Source of the DNA: an uncultured Eubacteriales bacterium
Lineage (GTDB): Bacteria; Bacillota; Clostridia; Lachnospirales; Lachnospiraceae
Assembly (NCBI GenBank): GCA_900545175.1
Contig: UQYF01000014.1
Span: forward strand, 1-57,387
DNA: 57,387 nt
Reading direction: 5' to 3'
Below, piece by piece: positions 34,768 to 44,449 of the stretch. The notes beneath the pieces are model-generated. The model made no database searches. It had not been told where the DNA came from and worked only from the letters and a program-made list of their open reading frames with translations. A program made the position numbers and the translations under genes. How positions within the stretch are numbered: the stretch's first letter is position 1; the number at the start of each line of letters is the position of its first letter.

Positions 34768-37700
34768 CTATTTCCTGTAATCCTCTGACCAGTACCCGCC
34801 GTCAGCCGTATTGTATCCGTCTGCATCATATACGCTGTAGCCTGTTCCGTCAGGGTTTGTTGTCCAGCCGCCAAACGTATAGCCGGGTCTGTAGATGTCG
34901 GTGCGTCCGTAAGCTTTGTTGTTCTTTGTGCTGTCGTATGTCACACCGAGTGTCCTGTCATCCTGTGAATCATCGGATGACCAGCAACCGCCGTTGGTGT
35001 CGAATGTGACATTGAAGTTCTTAGGTGTGAAGCGAGCGTACAGGATGAGGCTTGGTCCTATGAAGCGGCTGCTGTCATCCCAGTAAAGCCCCGGCAGCTT
35101 GTTATAGCTGCCGTCATATGCGGCGCTGCCGCCTGTGAGTGCGTCATAGTATCCTTCGAATTTATAGCCTGTCTTTGACACCGAAGGGACATCCGTTCCC
35201 CAGTATGTGCCGTATTCGCTGCGCTTATTAAAGTCTGTGCTTCCGAATTTAATAAACCTCATGGTCCATTCGCCGTTACCCTGCATGCTGTCTCCATTCA
35301 TCATTCCGCCGTTTCCGAAGAACACTATCTGCCTGTCGTCACGCTCCCATGCGGCTGTAAGCTTCACGGTTCCCGGGCTGTATCTTAGATTGCCATACAG
35401 GAGGTTCGTTCCTGATGCCTTTCCTGCGCCTTCGCTAAAGCTGCTCTCGGACGTTGTGTTTCCGTTTGGAAGGTAATGGAGTGCGTCATCCATTCCTGTG
35501 ACTGTCCAGCCGGCAAACGTCCAGCCGCTTCTTTCAGGGTTTGTTATGTTAAATGATGTGTAAGTCTCGGCTGATTCAGGGTAGCTTCCTCCTGCGTAAG
35601 CACTGCCGCCGTTAAAATCATACTGTATGGAGTACACACCATGGCTCCATACTGCCTTAAACCTTACTTTTATTCCGCCGCGGCTTCGCAGGTTCATGAA
35701 TGATGTTGCTGTAATCACTGATGCCGTGGTTCCTGTGACAGATGTGGTTCCTATGATATGCGTACAGTCATCGCTCATGTCTGTTATCTCCCAGCCTTCA
35801 AACGTGCATCCGTTAAGGACCGGAGCGCTCACGGTAAACGTCCTGTTATATTTTGCCGAGGACGGATGGCTGGCATTTTCTTCCCATGTGCCGCCGCACA
35901 GGTCGTATGCTATCTCATATTCCTCAGGCTTATAGTATGCCGTGTAGGTTCTGTCACCGGTATTTCCGTTCTGCACTGTGACGGTTGGGATTCTTCCCGT
36001 TATTCCGGTGCCTTCCCAGCCTGAAAGGGAATATCCCTTCACGGTAGGATTCTTTAGTGTAAATGTCAGGGTGCTTACCGTGTATGATGTGGGATTTCCA
36101 ACGTCACTGTCGGGTGTGAGCCTGTCGCCGTTTTCTGCATCCCTGTAGTCGTATGTTATCGGATACTGTGTATCCTTCCATACTGCAGTGAGTGTTACTG
36201 TTCCACTGTCGGCACGCAGTCCCATAATTTTTATCGAGGTCTTTCCTTTTCCTGCGCCGCTTCCTGATGTGACTCCTGTGCCTGTGAGCGTGCCGTCAAT
36301 CAGGTGCCTGTTACCGTCCATGCCGGTTATCTCCCAGCCGAGGAAGGTGCTTCCTGCCCTTGCAGGGCTGTAGACCGTAATCTCTTCATAATAGCCTGCC
36401 TCAATCGGGTTATTACGGCTTACGCTTCCGCCGTCATAGTCATACCTGATGAAGTAGCTTACCGGCTCCCACTGTGCATAGAGCGTGTCATATGAGCCGT
36501 CATAGGCTGTTGCCGCGGTTACGGGTGAACTGACCTGTGTTCCGTCACTTAGGTTCGGCATGGTGGACCATCCGTCAGATAAATTGTTCACGCTCAGCCT
36601 GTAGCCTGTAAGCGTGGGTGACGGAAGTGTGCCAAGCGGGGCAAAGTACTGTACCCGCTTTGATGACGTGCCGTTTCCGGAAAGTGCATATCCGATGATG
36701 CTTTTCTTTGCCGTATCTGGCACGTTGTAGTCAAATGCTATGTCCGTAAAGCCTTTTTCCCATTTTGCATAAAATATGACCTCGATGCTTGTGGCGGATA
36801 CCGGTATTGATGTCCTGTCCCCTGCGTTTCCTGCAAAATCGGTGCATTCCTTGTCCCTGTACCAGCCCTTGAATATATAGCCCCTGCGTGATGTGGAAGG
36901 AAGAGTTATGGATGCATCCGTGTAGACGGCTGTGGCGGTGATTACTTCCTTGTTTCCGGCACCGGGTTTTTCATAGTAGAGGTTCTTTCCGTTATCGCCG
37001 TATGCGCTGCCTTCAATGTCCCAGTGCAGGAAAGGGAAGTTTCCGAGCACCGCATTGGGGATGGATGCAAAGCTTGTGGTATCCGGCTCGACATTCGTGT
37101 CAAATGATGCGATGTAGCCGCTTCCGCCGTAGATTCTTCCGTCAGCGAGCGTTGTCCCGCTTCCTTCCATGACGGCTGCATCGGCAGGCATTGATACGCT
37201 GTTGTCGGATTCGCCCTTGTCATAGTGGATTATGTAGTAGTCCTCGCTGTAGTGTGCATAGACTATGATGTCCTCACGGTAATTCCATACCGGGTTTCCG
37301 GATGGATCGGCTGTCCAGTATTTTGATGATGCTGTGGCTGCGTTTCCGTTTCCGTCATACACCTGCACGCCGTCCGCATCATACCAGCCGGCAAAACCGT
37401 GGAGGCTGTCTATGGATGCTCCCTTTATTCCGGATGATACCTTTGCGTTGTACTTTCCGGCTGTGGCATTGATGGTTTTCTGTGACGTGCTGCCATATTT
37501 TCCGCATTCATCGCATAAAAACGGGTCGAAGTATATCCGGCTTCCGGATTTTACCCAGTTGGCATAGAATGCCTTGTATACGGAATTGCCGGAGGTTTTG
37601 ACCGTGTAGCTGTCGCCGGGGTCTCCGACACGGTCCTCTGCCTTGAATGTCCCGGTCTTGGCATTGTACGCACTGTACCAGCCTTCAAGCTCATAGCCGG

Positions 37701-39507
37701 CACAGTATGCCTGCGGAAGGGTTCCTGTAAAGTCATCGTATTTTGCCGCAGCCGTGAACATGCTGTCCTCAGCAGCATCCGCTCTGTAAAATTCGGTCTT
37801 TATGTCATCAGATGTGCTTACGCCGTTATATTTTCCTCCTTCAATATCCCAGTATGAAAAGGAGAAGCGTCTTCTTATTGAAGGGATGCTGTCCGGGGAT
37901 GTGGTGCCGCAGTTTGTCCATGTGATGAAGTCAACCGTGTAATCGCTGCCTTCGATATATGAGCCGTCCGCAACAGGAACCGCACTGCCCAGCGTTGCCG
38001 ATGTGCTGTCTGGCATGACTGAATTGCCGTTTGACGCTCCCTTGCTGTAGCGGATGCTGTATGCTCCGATGTACTTCCACTTGGCTGCGGCTGTCACATT
38101 GCCCTTGTAAATCCAGCTGCCGTTACTGTCAAAGTAAGGTGATGCCTTGGTATTTCCGTTACTGTCCGTATATGTGAGTACTGCCTTTCCGTCAAGGTCA
38201 TAGACCGGGATGTCTGTGAGCTGTATGTTACCATCGCTGTCCCTGACAATGCTGCCGTCAGAGCCGGTCTTGGCAGCGTACCAGCCGAGAAATTCGTATC
38301 CGGGGCGGGTCGGTGCCTTGACAGAAACATTGCCATACTGTGTAGATACCTGAGGATTAGAAACGTCGATGTCAGAATACCAAGTACTCTTATCTAAATT
38401 GCTATACCATGGTATAATGCGACACTGCTTACTTTCACTATATGTCTGCATTGTATAAACCGAACCCTCATCAAATGTTCCACCATTTGCATCAAAATCC
38501 ACAGTATTGTAAAAAACTATACCAATGACAGCATTGACATGTTCACCATAGCCTAGAGGTCTGCCATCGTGACTCTGGTCTCTATGATTAAATCCTGGGT
38601 CAGCAGATGCGTTCGGTTCACCACTTGAAGTATAAGTCTTATTATATCTTCTTTCTGCCTTATCAACTGTCGACGCATCAGCACTCTTTAGATAATCATA
38701 GATACCACCGGTTATATCCAAGAAGCTTCCATCATTCGCATTCACAGTCTTGGTTCCCTCAAGAAGATAGATGAACTCCATGCCGTTCTCACCCATCTTC
38801 TTGGTAAATACAAATGACTTGTTATTCTGGAAAGCCTCATGGTCACCTACAGTTTCCCAGGTCTGCTGCGATAGTGAAGAATCTATTGATGGGAATGACT
38901 CATTCTTAAAATCATACCAGTCAATATCTGTATCATTTTCATCATATCCATTCCCGGTCCACTTACCTGTAACCTCTGTCATGGATTTGTTATAGCTTCC
39001 AATCCAGTACATTCTCACATGCTCTTCCCTAAGGTCAGCCGGTCTCTTGCTGTCACTGTCACTGTAGTGTGTAATCTCCGGCTGGGTAATAAGAACATAG
39101 TCAACCAGCTCCGACTCCGCATAGGTTAACGAATACTCATAGAAATACTTATTGGTATCAACGGACTCAAGACCTGCCTTGTAATCATTTAAAACTCGTG
39201 GGGTAACAATGACTGTGTTAACAGACATTGTCTTATTAGGATTATTTTTTGTATCAGCTAACCATGCATCTTTATCTTCGTTAATTATGCTTTCACTATA
39301 AACATGTCGTCCATTATTGTCATAGTGTGTATCCTTGTGATAACAATGCATTAACTGAACTTGTATGTTAGCACCTTGTCTATCATTATTATTTTTATCC
39401 TTGTTCCAAAATGCTGATACATTCTCTATTCCAATACCTGTAATAAATAAAACACAAGTAAGTAGAATAGCAATAACTTTGACAAAACAGTTCCTTTTCT
39501 TATTCAT
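34768..39507 (-). CDS. Giant secreted InlB-repeat surface protein (1579 residues)
   Basis: Signal peptide 1-32 (cleavage near ENVSA). Residues about 33-345 form a unique domain of lower G+C, with no family recognised. From about 345 on come roughly a dozen InlB B/Flg_new repeats (GYEFLGWYAAK, GYELEGWYSA, GYIFKGWYRD, WTFAGWTVTG and so on). The protein ends abruptly in the middle of a repeat (YWSEDYRK), where sister repeats continue to an AVW...YAYW end, so the C-terminus may have been lost. No wall anchor is visible. ATG 39507 follows AAGGAGGAAATGT. 164 bp separate it from the next giant gene on the same strand. Confidence 0.85.
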   Translation of the reverse strand: MNKKRNCFVKVIAILLTCVLFITGIGIENVSAFWNKDKNNNDRQGANIQVQLMHCYHKDTHYDNNGRHVYSESIINEDKDAWLADTKNNPNKTMSVNTVIVTPRVLNDYKAGLESVDTNKYFYEYSLTYAESELVDYVLITQPEITHYSDSDSKRPADLREEHVRMYWIGSYNKSMTEVTGKWTGNGYDENDTDIDWYDFKNESFPSIDSSLSQQTWETVGDHEAFQNNKSFVFTKKMGENGMEFIYLLEGTKTVNANDGSFLDITGGIYDYLKSADASTVDKAERRYNKTYTSSGEPNASADPGFNHRDQSHDGRPLGYGEHVNAVIGIVFYNTVDFDANGGTFDEGSVYTMQTYSESKQCRIIPWYSNLDKSTWYSDIDVSNPQVSTQYGNVSVKAPTRPGYEFLGWYAAKTGSDGSIVRDSDGNIQLTDIPVYDLDGKAVLTYTDSNGNTKASPYFDSNGSWIYKGNVTAAAKWKYIGAYSIRYSKGASNGNSVMPDSTSATLGSAVPVADGSYIEGSDYTVDFITWTNCGTTSPDSIPSIRRRFSFSYWDIEGGKYNGVSTSDDIKTEFYRADAAEDSMFTAAAKYDDFTGTLPQAYCAGYELEGWYSAYNAKTGTFKAEDRVGDPGDSYTVKTSGNSVYKAFYANWVKSGSRIYFDPFLCDECGKYGSTSQKTINATAGKYNAKVSSGIKGASIDSLHGFAGWYDADGVQVYDGNGNAATASSKYWTADPSGNPVWNYREDIIVYAHYSEDYYIIHYDKGESDNSVSMPADAAVMEGSGTTLADGRIYGGSGYIASFDTNVEPDTTSFASIPNAVLGNFPFLHWDIEGSAYGDNGKNLYYEKPGAGNKEVITATAVYTDASITLPSTSRRGYIFKGWYRDKECTDFAGNAGDRTSIPVSATSIEVIFYAKWEKGFTDIAFDYNVPDTAKKSIIGYALSGNGTSSKRVQYFAPLGTLPSPTLTGYRLSVNNLSDGWSTMPNLSDGTQVSSPVTAATAYDGSYDTLYAQWEPVSYFIRYDYDGGSVSRNNPIEAGYYEEITVYSPARAGSTFLGWEITGMDGNRHLIDGTLTGTGVTSGSGAGKGKTSIKIMGLRADSGTVTLTAVWKDTQYPITYDYRDAENGDRLTPDSDVGNPTSYTVSTLTFTLKNPTVKGYSLSGWEGTGITGRIPTVTVQNGNTGDRTYTAYYKPEEYEIAYDLCGGTWEENASHPSSAKYNRTFTVSAPVLNGCTFEGWEITDMSDDCTHIIGTTSVTGTTASVITATSFMNLRSRGGIKVRFKAVWSHGVYSIQYDFNGGSAYAGGSYPESAETYTSFNITNPERSGWTFAGWTVTGMDDALHYLPNGNTTSESSFSEGAGKASGTNLLYGNLRYSPGTVKLTAAWERDDRQIVFFGNGGMMNGDSMQGNGEWTMRFIKFGSTDFNKRSEYGTYWGTDVPSVSKTGYKFEGYYDALTGGSAAYDGSYNKLPGLYWDDSSRFIGPSLILYARFTPKNFNVTFDTNGGCWSSDDSQDDRTLGVTYDSTKNNKAYGRTDIYRPGYTFGGWTTNPDGTGYSVYDADGYNTADGGYWSEDYRK

Positions 39508-39567
39508 ACATTTCCTCCTTATAAAAAGTTTTATTTAAAATATGAAAGATGCAAATTTTCTGCATAA

Positions 39568-39606
39568 TAAAAAAGACGTGTGTAACTTAAATCACATACG
39601 TCTCTA
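39568..39606 (-). terminator. Terminator after the cell-wall-binding gene
   Basis: AGACGTATGTG-type stem pairing with CACACGTCT, followed in the minus direction by six T. Confidence 0.75.
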
Positions 39607-39632
39607 ATAGAATTATATTTAATTTTTTCTAA

Positions 39633-41105
39633 CTATTTATACAAGTAACCACGATGAACCCAGCCTTCTGCATACTGACCAATAGTCTCATCACCCATAC
39701 TATAACCGAATGATGTACAACCAGCTGCTGCATCCATGAAATATCCTCCTACTGTCCAATACATCTCCAGCGTCCCCTCAATCTGATTTCCCGTAGCCAC
39801 ATTCAGCGGTATATCCGGATGCTCATCATACCAGCTAGGCAGTGCCTTCTTGGTTCCTTCGGCGGTCACTGTCTCGCTTGTGCCGCATACGGAGCAGTAT
39901 CTTGTCTTGGTTCCGTCAGCATCCTTTGTTGCATCGTTGTTGTATACGTAGTCACCGAAGCTGTGTCCTGTTGTCGGGATGCTCTCGGTGTAGCTGTCGC
40001 CGCATGAGCAGGTGTAGGTTGTCACACCTTCCTCTGAGCAGGTGGCTTCCTTCGTCACTGCTGCTGTGTAATTATGTACGTGCTCTTCCTTGCTTAACAG
40101 GACGCCTGTTGTCTCATCAAAGTGATATGATACGCCGTCAATTACCTTATCACCCTTTGCCATAGTTCCGTAGGTGTAGTCGAAAAAGTACGTGCCGGCT
40201 TCGGTTGTGTCCCAGCCCTTTACTATGTGACCGTCTGCATCGTAGCGGACCCACTTGCCGATGTTCCCCTCGTCATCTGCCTTGGATTCCTGATACACAT
40301 CCTTGGAAACTGCCTTTGCACCGTTCTGTACGCAGTCAAGCCAGTACCATGCATTAGAACCCGGATCATAGATTTCCTTTCCACGGTAGGACGTGTCAAG
40401 GCTTCCGTCCGCAGTATACTTGACACCCTGACGTATGCCGCCCTCATACCAGTACTCTGTGCCTCCCACCGTGTGCCAGCCGTCTATGGCAAATGAGCTG
40501 CCGTTATCATCCGCAGGTGCGCCGCCGTCAAGGATGCCTGTTGTCTCATCAAAGTGATATGATACGCCGTCAATTACCTTATCACCCTTGTACATAGTCC
40601 CGTAGGTGTAGTCGAAGAAGTACGTGCCGGCTTCGGCTGTCTGCCAGCCCTTTACCATGTGTCCGTCTGCATCGTAGCGGACCCACTTGCCGATGTTTCC
40701 CTCGTCATCTGCCTTGGATTCCTGGTACACGTCCTTTGAGACTGCCATCCTGCCACCATCAACAGCATCGAGCCAGTACCATGCATTAGAACCCGGGTCA
40801 TAGATTTCCTTTCCACGCCCCTCTGTACCCTGCTTCACGCCGTTCTCATACCAGTACGGAACACCGTCCTCGATACGCCATCCACCAGCGTCAGCTGTCG
40901 TAGTAAGACTAACAATATACTGTTCCATACTTAGTTCATCGTTTCCTGGTTCCTCTTCCCGGGAATAAGTATCCGCAGATATTACTGCCGGATTATCTGC
41001 TGCGTAGGCAGTAACCTCAAACTCACCGGAGCTTAAATTGAGGCTCATGCCTAATGCCGCCAACACTGTCAGCATTGTTCCCTTTACTAATTCTTTCTTT
41101 ACCAT
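39633..41105 (-). CDS. Secreted cell-wall/glucan-binding-repeat protein
   Basis: A 490-residue exported protein with a signal peptide (cleavage near TAYAA, about residue 36). Two large direct repeats (about 95-200 and 240-345) contain GRGKEIYDPGSNAWYWLD, GNIGKWVRYDADGH and YFFDYTYGTMYKGDKVIDG units, the aromatic-glycine pattern of choline/glucan-type cell-wall-binding repeats. A segment with CSCGDSYTESIPTTGHSFGDY and CSVCG follows, common in clostridial surface proteins. The C-terminal 60 residues are unique. The repeats are near identical at DNA level, so copy number could change by recombination. AAGGAGG precedes the ATG. It is probably attached to the envelope. Confidence 0.85.
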   Translation of the reverse strand: MVKKELVKGTMLTVLAALGMSLNLSSGEFEVTAYAADNPAVISADTYSREEEPGNDELSMEQYIVSLTTTADAGGWRIEDGVPYWYENGVKQGTEGRGKEIYDPGSNAWYWLDAVDGGRMAVSKDVYQESKADDEGNIGKWVRYDADGHMVKGWQTAEAGTYFFDYTYGTMYKGDKVIDGVSYHFDETTGILDGGAPADDNGSSFAIDGWHTVGGTEYWYEGGIRQGVKYTADGSLDTSYRGKEIYDPGSNAWYWLDCVQNGAKAVSKDVYQESKADDEGNIGKWVRYDADGHIVKGWDTTEAGTYFFDYTYGTMAKGDKVIDGVSYHFDETTGVLLSKEEHVHNYTAAVTKEATCSEEGVTTYTCSCGDSYTESIPTTGHSFGDYVYNNDATKDADGTKTRYCSVCGTSETVTAEGTKKALPSWYDEHPDIPLNVATGNQIEGTLEMYWTVGGYFMDAAAGCTSFGYSMGDETIGQYAEGWVHRGYLYK

Positions 41106-41128
41106 AACTTAATCCTCCTTGTTGCTTT

Positions 41129-41297
41129 CTATCCATTTTCAAAAAACTCCCTCTGCCGTGCAGGCTGGCTGCTTGGTAACTGTGGCTGTGAAGCATCCTG
41201 AGCCTTGGCAGTGCCCTCAGTCGCTGCAGGTTGCTGCGATTGCTGTTGTGATAATTAATCCGGCTGTCATAAGACGGACTGAGTGTGGTTTTCTCAT
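41129..41297 (-). pseudogene. Small secreted peptide gene with a frameshift
   Basis: From ATG 41297 (AAAGGA upstream) the frame encodes a signal-peptide-like MRKPHSVRLMTAGLIITTA and stops after 26 residues. The +1 frame continues with a protein-like tail (ATEGTAKAQDASQPQL, then PSSQPARQREFFENG) to a stop at 41129-41131. Joining the two gives a secreted peptide of about 55 residues just upstream of the cell-wall-binding gene. It is either a frameshifted gene, a sequencing error, or two chance frames. Confidence 0.4.
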
Positions 41298-41731
41298 GGT
41301 AGAAGTCCTTTCTTTTGTTGTGTGTTAGCTAGTTCATAAATTATCACCGGTATTTATTTTGATAATTGAATTATAGCACATTCATGCATATAAATCTACA
41401 TAAATAGTGTCGATATTCTGTACATTTTTTAAGGATGAATTTCTGGATGATTCCTGATATGTTCAAATATATTTGTGGCAATGATTTAATTGGTATTATC
41501 ATCAGCATTATTATAGATAGCTGCGAAATGTTGATTTACAGCTGGACGGTTGTGCAATTTTACTATATTGCAGAATGTCACAATATATGAATTGCAAACA
41601 TTGAATTTTGCAATTTCCTATCATTATCATTAGTGTATTAAATGAGTACATATTTTTGACGTATATTATAATATTCTGTTTTCAAAGAGCACAGTGCAGA
41701 TAAATTGCCATAATATATCAGTCTAATAGTA

Positions 41732-41783
41732 TTGAACGCAGAATAAGCAAGTAGCTAAAGCGGATTGCGAATGTCCGCTTTAC
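41732..41783 (+). repeat. 52-nt deletion derivative of the 163-nt repeat, copy C
   Basis: It has the first 19 bases (TTGAACGCAGAATAAGCAA) joined to the last 33 of the family (GTAGC then the AAAGCGGA/TCCGCTTT hairpin, one base missing or changed at the GCGAAAG segment). The junction lies at AGCAA, which occurs at both ends of the missing 111 nt. The rest of the gap 41298-41894 is AT-rich with no gene seen. Confidence 0.8.
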
Positions 41784-41894
41784 AAAGCATTGAAGCCGGC
41801 ATGAGAGTGGATTTTTGCGGGGTTATATGTTATAATAATTGAGTGACTGTCAATATTAATTTCGCCGAATGCGGCAGAATGAGAGGAAATCAAA

Positions 41895-43142
41895 GTGAGA
41901 GCATACGAACGTTTACTTAAATATGTAAGTTATGAAACTACATCCGATGAGAGCAGCGAGAGCTGTCCAAGCTCGCCTAAGGAGCTGGTGCTTGCCAATG
42001 TTCTTGTTGAGGAGTTGAAGGAGATTGGTGTTGAGGATGCACATGTTGATAAGGATGGATATGTGTATGGATATATTCCTGCTACAAAGGGGGCGGAAAA
42101 TGAGAAAGCTATAGGTCTTATTGCACATATGGATACAGCTCCGGCAATGTCGGGAGCGGACATTAGGCCGCGTATCATAAAGGATTATGACGGAGCTGAC
42201 ATTGTGCTTAATGAGAAGCTTGGTGTTGTTATGGATACAGTGACATTTCCTCACCTTAGAAACTATGTTGGACAGGACATAATTGTGACGGATGGAACCA
42301 CGCTTTTAGGCGCTGACGATAAGGCAGGTGTAGCTGAGATTATGACAGCGGCGGCACAGATTATTGAAGCTGACAAGAGCGCAGGGAAAGGCGCAGGTGA
42401 GCAGACTGCTCATGGTAAGATATGCATAGCGTTCACACCTGATGAGGAGATCGGAAGAGGTGCAGACCGTTTTGATGTGGAGCATTTCGGAGCAGATTAT
42501 GCCTATACGGTTGATGGCGGAATGCTTGGTGAGATAGAGTTCGAGAACTTCAATGCGGCATCTGCGAAGGTTCATATTAAGGGCGAGAATATTCATCCGG
42601 GTGAAGCTAAGAATAAGATGAAGAACGCATCTCTTATTGCAATGGAATTCAATTCAATGCTTCCTCCTGCTGAGATTCCCACACATACGGAAGGCTATGA
42701 AGGATTTTTCCATCTTTGCGGCATGAGCGGTGATGAGGAGAACGCTTATCTCGATTATATTGTAAGGGATCACAATATGGATAAATTCATTGCGAGAAAG
42801 GCTGTGCTTGAACGCATCAGTTCTTACCTGAATGAGAAATACGGTGATGGTACGGTTGTACTTGACATGAAGGATTCCTATTATAACATGAGGGAAAAAA
42901 TTGAGTCGGATATGTATATTGTAGATCGTGCTGTGGAGGCTATGAGAGAAAACGGAGTTGAGCCGATTATACAGCCTATCCGCGGAGGTACTGATGGCGC
43001 ACGTCTCTCATTTATGGGACTTCCTTGTCCTAATCTTAGCACAGGCGGACACAACTTCCATGGAAAATATGAGTATGTCTGCATCCAGTCAATGGATAAG
43101 ATGGTAGATATTATAAAGTCAATCGTTGGTAAAATCAATTAG
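41895..43142 (+). CDS. pepT: Peptidase T (tripeptide aminopeptidase)
   Basis: Zinc aminopeptidase of the M20 family, 415 residues, releasing N-terminal residues from tripeptides in the cytosol. Metal-site motifs are IGLIAHMDTAPAMSG, LLGADDKAGVAEIM and FTPDEEIGRGAD, with HIKGENIHPGEAKNKMKNA in the dimerisation domain and RGGTDGARLSFMGLPCPNLSTGGHNFHG near the end. The start is GTG 41895 with GAGAGGAAA upstream. Length matches PepT. It reads toward degV, 38 bp on. Confidence 0.96.
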   Translation: MRAYERLLKYVSYETTSDESSESCPSSPKELVLANVLVEELKEIGVEDAHVDKDGYVYGYIPATKGAENEKAIGLIAHMDTAPAMSGADIRPRIIKDYDGADIVLNEKLGVVMDTVTFPHLRNYVGQDIIVTDGTTLLGADDKAGVAEIMTAAAQIIEADKSAGKGAGEQTAHGKICIAFTPDEEIGRGADRFDVEHFGADYAYTVDGGMLGEIEFENFNAASAKVHIKGENIHPGEAKNKMKNASLIAMEFNSMLPPAEIPTHTEGYEGFFHLCGMSGDEENAYLDYIVRDHNMDKFIARKAVLERISSYLNEKYGDGTVVLDMKDSYYNMREKIESDMYIVDRAVEAMRENGVEPIIQPIRGGTDGARLSFMGLPCPNLSTGGHNFHGKYEYVCIQSMDKMVDIIKSIVGKIN

Positions 43143-43180
43143 TTATATTTTAAGATAATATAAGCTTACGGAGAATATTT

Positions 43181-44026
43181 ATGGCAAAAATAAGAATTGT
43201 AACTGACAGTGCATCGGATATGCCTTATGATTACAGAAAAGATGTGACAGTAGTTCCTCTTCATGTAAGATTCGGAACGAAAGAATATCTTGACGGAGTT
43301 AATCTAAGTCACAGAGAGTTTTATGAGAAGCTTATTGAGAATGATGAGCTTCCTACAACGAGCCAGGTGGCTCCGTATGCCTTTGAGGAAGCCTTTGATA
43401 AGGCAAAGCAGGCAGGAGAGCAGGTTATAGTTATAACGATATCAGGAAAGCTGTCAGGAACATATCAGAGTGCATGTATTGCGGCGGCAGATTATGAGGA
43501 TATGGTTCAGGTGATAGACAGTGAAAATGTCACAGTCGGAGAGAGAGCTCTTGTCGAATATGCGATAAGGCTTATGGATAACGGTGCTGATGTGCAGACC
43601 ATTGTTGATACGATTAACAGTGAGAAGAAGAATATCCATGTTGTTGGTCTTTTAGATACACTCGAATATCTTAAGAAGGGTGGACGTATCTCAAGGACGG
43701 TTGCGTTTGTCGGTGGAATGCTGTCGATAAAGCCTGTTATAGCTATCGAAAATGGCGAAGTTGTGATGCTTGGAAAAGCCAGAGGTTCAAAACAGGGAAA
43801 CAATCTTCTTGTACAGCAGATTGAGAAGGCAGGCGGAATTGATTTTTCAAAGCCTTACTATCTAGGCTATGCGGGTCTTGATGATACACTTCTGCAAAAA
43901 TATATTGCAGACAGTGCACATCTGTGGAGCGACCATACTGACAGACTTGATATAATGTCTGTCGGTGGTGCCATAGGAACACATGTAGGACCCGGAGCCA
44001 TTGCAGTGGCATTTTTTGCAGTATAG
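43181..44026 (+). CDS. DegV family fatty-acid-binding protein
   Basis: A 281-residue DegV (EDD-fold) protein. Typical stretches are IVTDSASDMP at the N-terminus, TTSQVAP, VITISGKLSGTYQSA, GLLDTLEYLKKGGRIS, KPVIAIENGEV and the C-terminal GGAIGTHVGPGAIAVAFF. Members bind fatty acids, in known cases handing them to the FakA kinase; no fakA is adjacent. It probably shares a transcript with pepT. It converges with a small gene with a 2-bp gap. Confidence 0.93.
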   Translation: MAKIRIVTDSASDMPYDYRKDVTVVPLHVRFGTKEYLDGVNLSHREFYEKLIENDELPTTSQVAPYAFEEAFDKAKQAGEQVIVITISGKLSGTYQSACIAAADYEDMVQVIDSENVTVGERALVEYAIRLMDNGADVQTIVDTINSEKKNIHVVGLLDTLEYLKKGGRISRTVAFVGGMLSIKPVIAIENGEVVMLGKARGSKQGNNLLVQQIEKAGGIDFSKPYYLGYAGLDDTLLQKYIADSAHLWSDHTDRLDIMSVGGAIGTHVGPGAIAVAFFAV

Positions 44027-44028
44027 AT

Positions 44029-44289
44029 TTAGTAGAAACGTGTTATTTTAGTAAAGTCAAGCTCCTCTTCAGCTTCCTGAGCCACACGCTTGTTGGTTAT
44101 GGCGATATGGTCAAGGTATGTGATAAAGAGGTCAGACACATCAAGGGAATATTCATCAGCAATACGGTTGAGTTCGGGCATCATGATTGTGGTGTCCGGC
44201 ACACCCGGCTGGTCAGGGCGCTCATTTTCAACAAAATCATCGATTCTTTTCATAAGTGCAAGCTTTGTATTTGTATCAAGTTCTTTCAT
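44029..44289 (-). CDS. Small conserved-looking hypothetical protein (86 residues)
   Basis: An acidic helical protein, MKELDTNTKLALMKRIDDFV to a FTKITRFY end. ATG 44289 has AAGGAATACCC upstream. It is tightly convergent with degV. No domain recognised; no signal peptide or membrane segment. Coding is supported by its ribosome site, balanced composition and exact fit between neighbours. Confidence 0.65.
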   Translation of the reverse strand: MKELDTNTKLALMKRIDDFVENERPDQPGVPDTTIMMPELNRIADEYSLDVSDLFITYLDHIAITNKRVAQEAEEELDFTKITRFY

Positions 44290-44368
44290 GGGTATTCCTT
44301 TCCGAAAAAATAAATAATATGTTTATGAGGGATATATCTAACCCCTAAAATAATAGTATAACACAAGG

Positions 44369-44420
44369 CTGTTTAAAGTCAACGAGTGTAATATAAGATA
44401 CTTAAAGCGGCTTTAAACAG
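44369..44420. promoter_or_regulatory. Inverted repeat upstream of the flippase gene
   Basis: CTGTTTAAAG (44369-44378) and CTTTAAACAG (44411-44420) are perfect 10-bp arms 32 bp apart. It may be an operator or an RNA hairpin ahead of the flippase gene. Confidence 0.4.
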
Positions 44421-44449
44421 TCAATAAATTAATTTATGGAATAATGGTT

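Noticed and set aside
41119..41328. Plus-strand 69-codon frame
   Set aside because: No ribosome site, and the minus strand of the same stretch has a signal-peptide-like start with a Shine-Dalgarno site.
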